NCBI GenBank assembly: GCA_035647855.1
Contig: DASRMP010000048.1
Coordinates: 23,079-87,078, forward strand
Reading direction: 5' to 3'
Length of the DNA: 64,000 nucleotides
Source of the DNA: JAAZBW01 sp035647855
Lineage (GTDB): Bacteria; Actinomycetota; Actinomycetes; Actinomycetales; Actinomycetaceae
Positions 51,663 to 61,003 of the stretch are shown in pieces. The notes below the pieces were generated by a model, which was not told the DNA's origin, made no database searches, and saw only the letters and a program-made list of their open reading frames with translations. The position numbers and the translations under genes are program-made. How positions within the stretch are numbered: position 1 is the first letter of the stretch; every line of letters starts with the position of its first letter.

Positions 51663-53396
51663 GTGAACGACTTCGTCAGCATCCGGGTCTGGATCCCACA
51701 GGGCCGGATGGCCGAACTCGTTCTCGCGGACGGTGAGCGCCGACCGATGGATCGCGACGGCGATCTCGTGGTCGCGATGGTCCCCCCGGGAACCGATTAC
51801 AAGATCTCCGTCGACGGCGGGGATCCCTACCCGGACCCGCGGAGCGCGTGGCAGCCCTTCGGAGTGCATGGACACTCGCGCGCGTTCGATGCCGGCGCGT
51901 TCACCTGGACGGACGCGGACTTCCCGGGTGTGTCTGCACTCGGCGCTCCCACCTACGAGCTCCACGTCGGAACGTTCACGCCGGAGGGCACTCTCGATGC
52001 AGCGACCGGCAAGCTTGATCACCTCGCCTCCTTGGGGATCCGGATGGTCGAACTCATGCCCGTTCACGCCTTCCCGGGCGAACGCGGGTGGGGTTACGAC
52101 GGAGTGGGACACTACGCCGTTCAGGAGGTGTACGGTGGCCCGGCCGCGTTGCAGCGGTTCGTGGACGCGGCACACGGCCGCGGACTCGGCGTCTGCCTCG
52201 ACGTCGTCTACAACCACCTGGGGCCCTCCGGGAACTATCTGACGGAGTTCGCGCCCTACTTCACCGACCGGCACATGACGCCCTGGGGCGAGGGCCTCGA
52301 TTTCGACGGCGAGGGGAATTCTGCCCACGTGCGCGCCTTCGTGATCGACGGTGCACTGCGATGGATGCGCGACTTCCACATCGACGCTTTCCGGCTCGAC
52401 GCCGTCCACCAGATCCGCGACGACTCCGAATACCACATCCTCGCCGAGCTCTCCGACCGGGTCGCCGAGCTCTCCACGGAGCTTGGGCGTCCGCTCTCGC
52501 TGGTCGCGGAATCGGACCTCAACGACGTCAACATGGTCACGCCCGTCGCCGAGGGCGGGCTCGGGATGACCGGACAGTGGGCGGACGACGTCCACCACGC
52601 CTTCCGCACCTACCTGACCGGCGAGGACTTCGGGTACTACGCCGATTTCGCGGAGCCCGGCGTGCTCAGCCACGTGCTGCGGCACGTCTTCCTCCACGAT
52701 GGCCGCTGGTCCTCGTTCCGGGGCCAGGACTGGGGTGCGCCCGTTCCCGACCACGTCGACCGGCGTCGCTTCACGGTCTACACCGAGAACCACGACCAGA
52801 TCGGCAACCGGGCCCTCGGTGATCGTCTCGAGTCGTTCCTCGATCCCGGCGCAATCGCTGCCGGTGCCGCACTGCTGCTGCTCTCGCCCCATACACCGAT
52901 GCTCTTCCAGGGTCAGGAGTGGGGCACGGAAGTGCCGTTCCTCTTCTTCACCGACCACGGTGAAGACATCGGGCCGCATGTGGCCGAGGGCCGCCGCGCC
53001 GAGTTCGCCGAACACGGCTGGACCGAGATCTATGGCGAGGACTTCCAAATCCCGGACCCGCAGGCGCTCGCCACATTCATGGCGTCCAAGCTCGACTGGT
53101 CCGAGTTGGACTCTGCGGCCGCGCGGGCGATGCTCGCCTGGTACCGCGATCTCCTCGCTCTGCGCGCAGCGGTGTTCGGCGACGGCGCATCAGACCAACT
53201 CGTGGACTGCGACGAAGGCGCGGGCTGGTTCCGTATGGAGCGTGGCCCGGTGACCGTCGTCGTCGCGCCGTTCGATTCCGGTGCAGACGTCGAGGAAGTG
53301 GAGGGCACTGTGGCACTCGCGTGGGGGGAGGTCGAACTCGCCGGCGGCACGGCGAAGCTCGGGCCGCACTCGGCCGCCGTCATCCGCTCGTTGTAG
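51663..53396 (+). CDS. treZ: Malto-oligosyltrehalose trehalohydrolase TreZ (GH13_10)
   Basis: Releases free trehalose from malto-oligosyltrehalose. The 577-residue length is that of the family. An N-terminal CBM48-like domain (VSIRVWIPQGRMAELVLADG) precedes a GH13 barrel: ELHVGTFTPEGTLDAA, MPVHAFPGERGWGYDG, region I (LDVVYNHLGPSG), nucleophile region (FRLDAVHQI), acid region (LVAESDLND) and region IV (YTENHDQIGNRA). I prefer GTG at 51663, 4 nt after GAGGAG, over the in-frame GTG directly after the treY stop (51642). Confidence 0.94.
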   Translation: MNDFVSIRVWIPQGRMAELVLADGERRPMDRDGDLVVAMVPPGTDYKISVDGGDPYPDPRSAWQPFGVHGHSRAFDAGAFTWTDADFPGVSALGAPTYELHVGTFTPEGTLDAATGKLDHLASLGIRMVELMPVHAFPGERGWGYDGVGHYAVQEVYGGPAALQRFVDAAHGRGLGVCLDVVYNHLGPSGNYLTEFAPYFTDRHMTPWGEGLDFDGEGNSAHVRAFVIDGALRWMRDFHIDAFRLDAVHQIRDDSEYHILAELSDRVAELSTELGRPLSLVAESDLNDVNMVTPVAEGGLGMTGQWADDVHHAFRTYLTGEDFGYYADFAEPGVLSHVLRHVFLHDGRWSSFRGQDWGAPVPDHVDRRRFTVYTENHDQIGNRALGDRLESFLDPGAIAAGAALLLLSPHTPMLFQGQEWGTEVPFLFFTDHGEDIGPHVAEGRRAEFAEHGWTEIYGEDFQIPDPQALATFMASKLDWSELDSAAARAMLAWYRDLLALRAAVFGDGASDQLVDCDEGAGWFRMERGPVTVVVAPFDSGADVEEVEGTVALAWGEVELAGGTAKLGPHSAAVIRSL

Positions 53397-53478
53397 AACC
53401 TCAGCCCTCCCCTGCGGACCGCGGGGCGCGAGAGTGCGCAAGCGAAGTCGTCGGAGCGTGGGGCGGAGCCTCGCGCGG

Positions 53479-54717
53479 CTAGAAGCCCGTATCGGTGACC
53501 TCGGGGTAGTCCCGCAGCATCGCCTTCACGTTGTTGAAGCTCGACGCGCCGCGGAACACCGCCCGCTTGGGGTGGCGGTCGGCGTCGTAGGCAAGCGGAT
53601 GGCTCGTTCCGCCCTCGCGTACGGCGGCGCGGACCTGCGCCCTCAGGGTCTTGTCGTTGACGTATCGGCGATACAACTGGAACGGGACGATCCGGTAGAT
53701 TCCACGACGAGTGGCGTTGACCGGCTCACGGCGGACGCCGTTGAGATCGTCCCACGCCACCTCGACCGGGTTCACTCCCCCGACATTGACGAAGTGGTTC
53801 GAGGCGCCGATGCGGGCGTTGACGTCCAGAAGGTAGCGCTCGCCCGTGTGGGAATGGACCTTCACATCGACTGTCGCGAAGCCGCGATAGTCCGCGATCT
53901 CGACGAGACGGGCGACCGGTTCCGAGATCTGGGGGTACGGGGATACGAGACCGATCGCGCAGGTGCCGGTCCTGTTCGGCCGGTGCAGCGCGAGCAGCAT
54001 GCGCATCGTCGACGTGAGCGTCACGACGCCGTTCCCGTCGCGGTACAGCGTGGCCACATAGTTGTGGGTGTCGTCGCCGGGGATTAGTTCCTGGAGCAGG
54101 AGGTCACCGTGGAAACCGCCGTCGCGAGCGTTGCCGACGATGCGCTTGGCCTCCTCCATGTCCGGGCTGTAGTAGGCCTTGCGCTGGTCCGGGAACCGGA
54201 CCGTCTCGTACTCGGCCGAGACCTTGGCCTTGATGACGTAGGGCGGGGTGAGGCGGGCAGCCAGGCCGAGCCATTCGTCGCCGGTGCCGATCGTGACTTC
54301 TTGGGGAGCCTTCAGTCCGACCTCCGCAGCGAGTCCATGCAGAAGGCTCTTGTCCTCGATCCGGGCGTACGTGTCAGGCGGTGGGATCATGAGCTTCATT
54401 CGCTCTTCGAACCAGGCACGGTGCCGCTGGGCGAGGTCGACCTGCGAGTCTGAGGTGACGAGGAGGACGGGCTCGCTGCCGGCCTCGCGGGCACGGGCGG
54501 CCACCTCGGAGAGTCGCTGCATCACGTCCTCGTCGGAGGGATTCCGGCCGAGGAGTTCCTGGGTGACGATCGACGAGTCGTTGATCGGACCGCGTGGAAG
54601 GCTCACGACCGCAGTCGATGTCACGCCGTACGCCTCGTGGAACGAGCGCGCCATTGCGTACGCGCTCACGTCATTGCCGCGGATGATCGGAGCCGGCGGC
54701 CGGCCGTTTCCTGCCAT
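53479..54717 (-). CDS. ATP-grasp carboxylate-amine ligase, D-aspartate ligase-like
   Basis: A 412-residue single-domain ATP-grasp enzyme. The ATP-binding core spans about 115-345, with PPYVIKAK (lysine strand), LLLQELIPGDD, and the metal-binding end RYLLDVNARIGASNHF, whose Asp/Asn/Arg are in place. Its overall look matches the D-aspartate ligases (Asl type) that attach D-Asp or D-Glu to the side chain of Lys or Orn in peptidoglycan, but another carboxylate-amine ligation is equally possible on sequence alone. AAGGAGG precedes the ATG. It is convergent with treZ and divergent from DUF3000. Confidence 0.72.
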   Translation of the reverse strand: MAGNGRPPAPIIRGNDVSAYAMARSFHEAYGVTSTAVVSLPRGPINDSSIVTQELLGRNPSDEDVMQRLSEVAARAREAGSEPVLLVTSDSQVDLAQRHRAWFEERMKLMIPPPDTYARIEDKSLLHGLAAEVGLKAPQEVTIGTGDEWLGLAARLTPPYVIKAKVSAEYETVRFPDQRKAYYSPDMEEAKRIVGNARDGGFHGDLLLQELIPGDDTHNYVATLYRDGNGVVTLTSTMRMLLALHRPNRTGTCAIGLVSPYPQISEPVARLVEIADYRGFATVDVKVHSHTGERYLLDVNARIGASNHFVNVGGVNPVEVAWDDLNGVRREPVNATRRGIYRIVPFQLYRRYVNDKTLRAQVRAAVREGGTSHPLAYDADRHPKRAVFRGASSFNNVKAMLRDYPEVTDTGF

Positions 54718-54740
54718 GTTCCTCCTTGTCGCCGTGGGCC

Positions 54741-54746
54741 AGTCTA
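54741..54746 (-). promoter_or_regulatory. Probable -10 of the ATP-grasp gene
   Basis: TAGACT on the minus strand, giving a leader of roughly 15-20 nt that contains the AAGGAGG site. Confidence 0.45.
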
Positions 54747-54782
54747 ACGGCGAGCCAAACCGCTCCCCTACGGCTTGGGGCC

Positions 54783-54788
54783 TACTCT
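54783..54788 (+). promoter_or_regulatory. Leaderless-type -10 of the DUF3000 gene
   Basis: TACTCT followed by GGAGAG and the GTG at 54795. The purine-rich hexamer touches the start codon, so it is unlikely to act as a ribosome-binding site. Confidence 0.45.
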
Positions 54789-54794
54789 GGAGAG

Positions 54795-55364
54795 GTGAGC
54801 GAGCCGATCCCCTCCGATTTCATGGAGGCACTGCAATCGCTTCGGGGGCACCGCTTCCGCAGCGAGGTGCACCTGGAGGAGATCCCCGCGCCCACTCGGA
54901 TCGCGCCGTTCGCTCTGGCGCTGAATGGCGAGGTCAACCCCACTCGTGACCCCGATGAGATGCTCGGACACGGCCGCTTCATCGTGCTGCACGATCCGGC
55001 CACACAACCGGCATGGCACGGCACCTTCCGCGTGATCGTGATGGCAAAGGCGCCCGTGGATCCGGAGATGGGGATAGATCCGATGTTCGGCGAGGCAGGT
55101 TGGTCCTGGCTGCTCGATGCCCTCGATGGCGCGGGCGCCGGATACCACAGCCTCTCGGGAACAGTGACGCGAGTTCTCTCCGAGACGTTCGGCGGGCTGC
55201 TCCTCCAATCCAATGCAACCGAGATGGAGGTGAGGGCATCGTGGTCCCCGAAGACGACCGACCTCGGCCCGCATCTGACAGCGTGGGTGAATCTGCTAGC
55301 AGCCCTCGGCGGCCTACCGCCCGTCGCCGAGAACGTCGCCGTCCTCGGCCGCCGCGTCCGGTAA
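54795..55364 (+). CDS. DUF3000-family protein
   Basis: A 189-residue actinobacteria-restricted protein of unknown function (DUF3000). Conserved blocks seen are FMEALQSLRGHRFRSEVHLEE near the start, APFALALNGEV, GRFIVLHDPATQPAWHGTFRV and FGEAGWSWLLDAL. The usual neighbour is RNase D, as here. The GTG at 54795 gives the family N-terminus. A longer frame upstream would cross the promoter. Confidence 0.9.
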   Translation: MSEPIPSDFMEALQSLRGHRFRSEVHLEEIPAPTRIAPFALALNGEVNPTRDPDEMLGHGRFIVLHDPATQPAWHGTFRVIVMAKAPVDPEMGIDPMFGEAGWSWLLDALDGAGAGYHSLSGTVTRVLSETFGGLLLQSNATEMEVRASWSPKTTDLGPHLTAWVNLLAALGGLPPVAENVAVLGRRVR

Positions 55365-55432
55365 GCATTATCGAAACCGCAGAGTCCGGCGGCTCCGCCA
55401 GTTCGCCGCGTTCGGGCGCCTCGCCGTCGTCG

Positions 55433-56692
55433 ATGGACTCGCCGTCATCCGGTGACTCGGCGCCCTCCGCACCTTCGCCGAGTTCCTCGCATGCGGTTCT
55501 CGTCCGGGAGCCGTCCGAGGGCACCCCTCCTCTGGTCGACACCCCGGAGGCCATCGCCAGGACGGTCCGGCGACTCGCGGCCGGAACCGGCGCCTTCGCC
55601 GTCGATTCGGAGCGGGCAGCGGGGTTCCGCTACTCACAGCGCGCCTACGTCGTCCAGATCCGCCGGACCGGCTCGGGCACCCACCTCATCGACCCGCTCC
55701 CGGTGGAGAACCACCTCGGTGGCCTGCGGGAGCTGCTGGCAGAAGACGAGTGGATCCTGCACGCCGCCTCCCAGGACCTACCGTGCCTGCGGGAACTCGG
55801 TTTCGAGCCTCCCTCCATCTTCGATACGGAACTGGCGGGCAGGTTGCTTGGTCGGCGGCACGTCGCGCTCGGAACGATGGTCGAGGAGGTCTTCGACGTC
55901 ATGCTCGCCAAGGAGCATTCGGCCGCCGATTGGTCCACTCGTCCGATCCCGGTGAGCGGGCTCAACTATGCGGCGCTCGACGTCGAGTTCCTCATCCCCC
56001 TCCGCGATCGGCTCGCCACTGAACTCGCCCTCGCCGGGAAGTCGGAGTGGGCGATGCAGGAGTTCGAGCACGTCCTGAGGACTCCGGAGACGCCACCACG
56101 GCCGGACCCCTGGCGGCGAACTCGCGCCATCGGTGATGTGAAGACCCAGCGAGGGCTCGCGGTCGTGCGGGAACTGTGGCTCACGCGAGACCAGCTCGCG
56201 CGCAAGAAGGACATTGCCCCGGGCAGGCTCGTGAATGATCGGGCGATCATCGCCGTGGCTTCGCGCAATCCGCTGCCGGAGTCGCTTCCCAGCACGCGAG
56301 ATTGGCGGAGAGTCGATCCGCAGGCATGGGCGGCGGCCTACAGCAAGGCCCTGAACCTGCCGCGGGCGGAACTCCCACCGCGCCGTGGGCCCTCCAGGGG
56401 CGGACTGCCGGAGACTCGCGTCTGGCGGCGAGTCAACCCGCCGGCGGCCGCGCGCCTCGATGCACTCAGAACCGCGGTGCTGGAGCGTGCCGAGACCCTG
56501 AACCTGCCGCAGGAGAACCTGCTCACGCCCGCGACGCAGCGCCGCATCGCCTGGGAGTCGACGCTTCCGAACGTCGATCAGGTCCGGAGCATTGCCGAAG
56601 CGGACAACGCACGGCCTTGGCAGATAGAGAACACGGCCTCGTCAATCGCGGACGCCCTCCTCCAGATCGCGAAGCAGTCGATCGGTCGGTAG
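55433..56692 (+). CDS. rnd: Ribonuclease D-type 3'-5' exonuclease with HRDC domain
   Basis: DEDD-type exonuclease for tRNA/RNA 3' processing. All acidic motifs are visible: Exo I (FAVDSERAAG), Exo II (LHAASQDLPCL) and Exo III (YAALD followed by V). An HRDC nucleic-acid-binding domain (about 225-300 of the 419-residue version) and a second helical domain follow. The start is uncertain. ATG at 55433 gives 419 residues but has no ribosome-binding site. The only earlier in-frame codon near the DUF3000 end is GTG at 55283, which would overlap DUF3000 by 82 nt and add a Ser/Arg/Pro-rich stretch. Confidence 0.88.
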   Translation: MDSPSSGDSAPSAPSPSSSHAVLVREPSEGTPPLVDTPEAIARTVRRLAAGTGAFAVDSERAAGFRYSQRAYVVQIRRTGSGTHLIDPLPVENHLGGLRELLAEDEWILHAASQDLPCLRELGFEPPSIFDTELAGRLLGRRHVALGTMVEEVFDVMLAKEHSAADWSTRPIPVSGLNYAALDVEFLIPLRDRLATELALAGKSEWAMQEFEHVLRTPETPPRPDPWRRTRAIGDVKTQRGLAVVRELWLTRDQLARKKDIAPGRLVNDRAIIAVASRNPLPESLPSTRDWRRVDPQAWAAAYSKALNLPRAELPPRRGPSRGGLPETRVWRRVNPPAAARLDALRTAVLERAETLNLPQENLLTPATQRRIAWESTLPNVDQVRSIAEADNARPWQIENTASSIADALLQIAKQSIGR

Positions 56693-56695
56693 TAT
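56690..56695 (+). promoter_or_regulatory. Possible -10 of the FadJ-type gene
   Basis: TAGTAT overlaps the RNase D stop codon and would give a leader of about 35 nt ending in TTGGAGG. Confidence 0.35.
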
Positions 56696-56737
56696 CTGCT
56701 ACTCCAGGTATCACCCAACCTGATCTTGGAGGACTCC

Positions 56738-58861
56738 ATGGACGCCGCCCGCACCGATCGTATGACCGGCAGTTCCGGCGGGGACGCCCACGATCCACGC
56801 GCCTCGCTCGGGCTGCCGGACGAGGGCACTCCGCTCACGACCCGCACAGACGTGAGGCAGGTGGCCGGCGGCAGCGCCGTCGTCGTGACCATGTCGCGGG
56901 CGGACGGGAAGCCGGCCACACTCGGGCCGCTCGGATTGGCCGCTCTCGGGGTGGCCGTTAGCGATGCCGTCGAGAAGGTGCAGGGCGAGGGACACGCGGG
57001 TGTGGTCCTCACCGGCACCGGAGCGACGTTCCTCGCCGGCGCGGACCTAGATCTCGTCGCGGCGCACGGTCATGACGGCGAAGCCGTCCGGGAACTGGGG
57101 CGCGCCGGCCACGATCTGATCTCGGCGATCCTGGATTCACCGGTGCCGATCGTCGCGCTGATCAACGGGACCGCGCTCGGGGGTGGCCTGGAGGTGGCGC
57201 TCGCATGCCGGGCCCGTGTCGCCGCCGAAGACGTGCGCGCCCTGGGACTGCCCGAGGCGTACCTCGGGCTCATCCCCGGATGGGGCGGCTCGTTCCTGCT
57301 GCCGCACCTGATAGGGCCGGCCTCCGCGATCAAGGTGATGATCGAGAACCCGCTCCGGAACAACACGACTCTCCGCGCGGTCGAGGCGTTCGAACTCGGA
57401 CTCGTCGACCGCGTGGTGCCCGGGGTTCGCGACGACGACGGCGAGCTCGGCTGGCCGGGGGACACTCTCGGCGTGCTACTGGGAGACCTGCCGCGGGACG
57501 CGGCCCCCGAGCGGTCCACTGTGGCTGAATCCGAGTGGGAGGAAGCGCTCGAGCGCTCCCGTGACAAGGTGGAGCGCGCAGAGCGCGGCGGGCGGCCCGC
57601 GCCGCGGCGGACGCTTGAGCTGATCGCAGGCGCACGGACGGCAGGGCGGGGCGCCGCGTTCGCGGCCGAGGAGGACGCGATCGCCGAACTCGTGCCGCTC
57701 CCCCCGCTCCACGACACCATCCACGCCATGGGCCTCCTCCGCCGGTTCCGGCCGCGGCGTGTGCGGAGCGAAGTCCGCTCGCTCGGCGTGATCGGCGGCG
57801 GCCTGATGGCGAGCCAGCTCGCCACGCTGCTGGCGGCGCGGCTGCGGATTCCGGTTGCGCTGCGGGAGATCGACGACGAGCGCGCAGCGCGGACCGAGAA
57901 GCTGCTGGACGCGGAGATCGAGAAGCTTGGCCCGCGGGCGGACGTCGAAGCGCTGCGCGGCCGGCTCAGCGTCGGGACAGACCTGGCGCTCCTCGCGGAC
58001 GCGGACCTCGTGATCGAAGCCGTGTTCGAGGAACTGGAAGTCAAGCGGGCGGTCTTCGCGGAGATCGAGCCGCTGCTCCGAGAGGATGCGATCCTCGCAA
58101 CCAACACGTCAGGGCTGTCCATCACCAGGATGGGGGAAGCTCTGGCGCGCCCGGAGCGCCTGGTCGGGATCCACTTCTTCAATCCGGTGGCCCAGATGCC
58201 GCTCGTCGAGATCGTGCGTACCGAGGCAACCGTGCCCGAGGTCGTGGATGCCGCCCGCACGCTGGCCCAGGCCGCGGGGAAGACCACCGTGGACGTGCTC
58301 GACGCGCCGGGTTTCATCGTGAACCGGGTCCTGCTGCGCATGCTGGCGATCACTATGGAATCCCTCGAGCGCGGCACACCGCCCGAGGTGGTAGGACACT
58401 CGCTCGAGCCCATCGGGCTGCCGATGGGACCGCTGCACCTGCTCCAATTGGTTGGACCCGCCGTGGCGAACCACGTGCTGCACACGCTGAACTCCGAACT
58501 GGGCCCGAGGTTCCCGCTGAGTCCCGGGCTGGAGTCGATCATCGCCGAGGGTGTCTCCTTCCTCGATGGCCCTCCCGCGGCCGCGACGCCCATCAACGCC
58601 GATATCGTCCGATTCTTCGAGCCGTCCTCGCCTGAGCCGGACGATGCTGCCGCCGTGTTGCGCCGGGTCCAACTCGGACTCGCCGACGAAATCCACCGCA
58701 TGCTCGACCAGGGCGTGGCCGAGCGGGACGCCATCGACCTCGCGCTGATCACCGGTGCCGGATTCCCGCTGCACCGCGGCGGCATCACGCGATACCTCGA
58801 TGAGGTGGGCGCGGCCGAGGAGACCGGAGGCGCGTTCCACAGGCGACGCGGTCAGGGGTGA
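56738..58861 (+). CDS. Bifunctional enoyl-CoA hydratase/3-hydroxyacyl-CoA dehydrogenase (FadJ/FadB-like)
   Basis: Second and third steps of beta-oxidation in one 707-residue chain. The N-terminal crotonase domain has the oxyanion residues in GTGATFLAGADLDL and INGTALGGGLEVALAC and the glutamate-bearing LPEAYLGLIPGWGG. The NAD-binding domain (about 350-525) begins GVIGGGLMASQLATLLA and has the catalytic His-Glu region HFFNPVAQMPLVEIV and VDVLDAPGFIVNR. Two 3-hydroxyacyl-CoA dehydrogenase C-terminal domains complete it. ATG at 56738 has GGAGG 5 nt upstream. No thiolase gene is adjacent. It is convergent with dxs (23-nt gap). Confidence 0.92.
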   Translation: MDAARTDRMTGSSGGDAHDPRASLGLPDEGTPLTTRTDVRQVAGGSAVVVTMSRADGKPATLGPLGLAALGVAVSDAVEKVQGEGHAGVVLTGTGATFLAGADLDLVAAHGHDGEAVRELGRAGHDLISAILDSPVPIVALINGTALGGGLEVALACRARVAAEDVRALGLPEAYLGLIPGWGGSFLLPHLIGPASAIKVMIENPLRNNTTLRAVEAFELGLVDRVVPGVRDDDGELGWPGDTLGVLLGDLPRDAAPERSTVAESEWEEALERSRDKVERAERGGRPAPRRTLELIAGARTAGRGAAFAAEEDAIAELVPLPPLHDTIHAMGLLRRFRPRRVRSEVRSLGVIGGGLMASQLATLLAARLRIPVALREIDDERAARTEKLLDAEIEKLGPRADVEALRGRLSVGTDLALLADADLVIEAVFEELEVKRAVFAEIEPLLREDAILATNTSGLSITRMGEALARPERLVGIHFFNPVAQMPLVEIVRTEATVPEVVDAARTLAQAAGKTTVDVLDAPGFIVNRVLLRMLAITMESLERGTPPEVVGHSLEPIGLPMGPLHLLQLVGPAVANHVLHTLNSELGPRFPLSPGLESIIAEGVSFLDGPPAAATPINADIVRFFEPSSPEPDDAAAVLRRVQLGLADEIHRMLDQGVAERDAIDLALITGAGFPLHRGGITRYLDEVGAAEETGGAFHRRRGQG

Positions 58862-58884
58862 CGCGGTCACGGGTGAGTGGGAGA

Positions 58885-60870
58885 TCAGCCTTCGTCGTCG
58901 CGGAAGGACTCGATGAGGCGGCGGACCTCGCCATCGACGGCGTCCGCCCCCGCAGGCCGTGCGTCCGTCCCCTCCGTTGAGCGGCGGGACAGCGCGGGCG
59001 GGTGCGCGAGCAGCACGCCGGCCACCTTCCGGGCGATGTCTGCCGGACGGAGTTCGTACTTCTCGATGAGTTCGTTCCGGCTCGCGTGCGGCAGGAACTC
59101 GCGTGGAAGCCCGTGAGTCTGCACGGGCACGCGGTAGTCCTTGGCCGCCAGCGCGTCACGCAGCGCGGACCCTACGCCGCCTTCCGCGAGGCCGTCCTCG
59201 ATGTGGACCACGAGTTCGAACTCGCGGGCGAATTCCACCAGCCCGGGCGTGATGGGCAGGACCCAACGCGGATCCACCACTGTGCTGCCGATTCCGTGCG
59301 CATCCAGGAACTTCGCCACTTCGAGCGCAGTTCCCGCCATTGGTCCGATTCCCACCACTAGCACGCTACGGTCGCCCTCGTGCCCGCCGATGATGTCGAA
59401 GCAGTCGCGGCGTTCGATCGGCGGGATCGCTGCGGGTGTGGATCCCTTCGGGTAACGGACCACGGTTGGGCCGTCGTCGATCTCGAGGGCCTCATTCAGC
59501 GCGAGCCGCATGCTGGAATCGTCACGGGGTGCGGCGATGCGCAGACCGGGGACGGTGCCGAGGATCGCCAGATCCCACATTCCGTTGTGGGAGGGCCCAT
59601 CGTCCCCGGTGATGCCGGCGCGGTCGAGGGCGAAGGTGACGGCCTGGCGGTGCATGGCCACATCCATGAGCACCTGGTCGTAGCCGCGGTTCAGGAACGT
59701 CGCGTAGAGCGCGACCACCGGGTGCATCCCCGAGTACGCCAGTCCTGCCGCGGCGGTGACCGCGTGCTGTTCCGCGATTCCGACATCGATCACCCTGTTC
59801 GGGAACTCGCGCGACATCGGCCCGAGACCCACGGGCTCGAGCATGGCGGCGGTGATCCCCACGACGTCGGTGCGCCGCCGCGCAACCTTGAGGATCTCGT
59901 CGCTGAACACGGCCGTCCAGCCAAATCGGGCAGGCACCACTGGGAGCCCCGTTTCGGGGTGGATCTGGCCGACCGCGTGGAATCGGTCCTCGACGTTGTC
60001 CAGCGCGGGCTGGTAGCCGCGGCCTTTCTCCGTGATGACGTGAACGATGACCGGGCCGGGAAAGTCCCGGGCGCGCGTGAGCGCGAACTCGATGGCCGGG
60101 ATGTCGTGGCCGTCAACCGGTCCGGTGTACTTGATGCCGAACGCCTCGAACACGCCCTGCGGGGCGATCACGTCCTGAACGCCCTTCTTGAGCCCGTGCA
60201 GTGCGTCGTAGGCGAACTGGCCGGGAGCGCCGGTGCTCTTCAGTCTCTTCCTGCCCCACGCGAGGAACCTCTCGTACTCCGGTGTGGTGCGGAGGGCGTC
60301 CAGGTGGTGGGCGAGACCGCCGATGGTGGGGGCGTACGAGCGGCCGTTGTCGTTGACCACGATCACGAGGTTCCGGTCCGGTCCCTCGCTGATGTTGTTC
60401 AGCGCCTCCCAGGCCATGCCACCCGTCAGGGCACCGTCCCCGACGACGGCGACCACGTGGCGGTCATCCCGGCCGGCGAGGACGTTACCGCGCGAAATGC
60501 CGTCCGCCCAGGACAGCGCGGTCGAGGCGTGGGAGTTCTCCACGATGTCGTGAGGGGACTCCGATCGCGACGGGTAGCCCGAGACGCCGCCGGACTTGCG
60601 CAGGTTGGAGAAGTCCTTCCGTCCGGTGAGGATCTTGTGGACGTAGACCTGGTGGCCGGTGTCGAAGACGATCTGGTCGCGCGGAGATTCGAAGACGCGA
60701 TGCAGCGCGATCGTCAACTCGACCACGCCGAGGTTGGGACCGAGGTGTCCTCCCGTGCGCGAGACACTATCGACCAGGAATGCCCGAATCTCCCCCGCGA
60801 GGTCGTCCAGTTCCTCGGTGATGAGCGAGCGGAGGTCGCGAGGGTGGTTGATTCGCTCGAGTTGAGTCAC
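58885..60870 (-). CDS. dxs: 1-Deoxy-D-xylulose-5-phosphate synthase
   Basis: First step of the MEP isoprenoid pathway (pyruvate plus glyceraldehyde-3-phosphate). The 661-residue protein has an early GGHLGPNLGVVELTIALH. The thiamine-diphosphate motif is GDGALTGGMAWEALNNI followed by NDN. GIAEQHAVTAAAGLA supplies the catalytic Glu of the second domain, and the transketolase C-terminal domain follows. I chose GTG at 60870 (VTQLERINHPRDL, the usual N-terminus) with GAAAGGG upstream. A longer frame to 61005 would cross the divergent promoters. Confidence 0.95.
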   Translation of the reverse strand: MTQLERINHPRDLRSLITEELDDLAGEIRAFLVDSVSRTGGHLGPNLGVVELTIALHRVFESPRDQIVFDTGHQVYVHKILTGRKDFSNLRKSGGVSGYPSRSESPHDIVENSHASTALSWADGISRGNVLAGRDDRHVVAVVGDGALTGGMAWEALNNISEGPDRNLVIVVNDNGRSYAPTIGGLAHHLDALRTTPEYERFLAWGRKRLKSTGAPGQFAYDALHGLKKGVQDVIAPQGVFEAFGIKYTGPVDGHDIPAIEFALTRARDFPGPVIVHVITEKGRGYQPALDNVEDRFHAVGQIHPETGLPVVPARFGWTAVFSDEILKVARRRTDVVGITAAMLEPVGLGPMSREFPNRVIDVGIAEQHAVTAAAGLAYSGMHPVVALYATFLNRGYDQVLMDVAMHRQAVTFALDRAGITGDDGPSHNGMWDLAILGTVPGLRIAAPRDDSSMRLALNEALEIDDGPTVVRYPKGSTPAAIPPIERRDCFDIIGGHEGDRSVLVVGIGPMAGTALEVAKFLDAHGIGSTVVDPRWVLPITPGLVEFAREFELVVHIEDGLAEGGVGSALRDALAAKDYRVPVQTHGLPREFLPHASRNELIEKYELRPADIARKVAGVLLAHPPALSRRSTEGTDARPAGADAVDGEVRRLIESFRDDEG

Positions 60871-60928
60871 CGCGAGGGCCCTTTCGTCGAGGTCTTCCGC
60901 GTAGGCATGCGGAGTGCAGATCCCGGCC

Positions 60929-60934
60929 AGTCTA
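60929..60934 (-). promoter_or_regulatory. Probable -10 of dxs
   Basis: TAGACT on the minus strand, predicting a leader of about 50 nt before the GTG at 60870. Confidence 0.45.
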
Positions 60935-60990
60935 CGTGCCCGGAGCGTCGGCGCTGCAAGGGTATTCCCCACGCGCGGCCGGAGTCCGTC

Positions 60991-60996
60991 TAGGCT
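60991..60996 (+). promoter_or_regulatory. Leaderless-type -10 of the S9 peptidase gene
   Basis: TAGGCT followed after 7 nt (GGTTGAC) by the ATG at 61004. No ribosome-binding site is possible in that space. Confidence 0.55.
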
Positions 60997-61003
60997 GGTT
61001 GAC

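Noticed and set aside
57070..58788. 572-residue minus-strand Ser/Arg-rich ORF opposite the FadJ-type gene
   Set aside because: Composition is typical of antisense frames. The plus strand has complete crotonase and dehydrogenase motifs.
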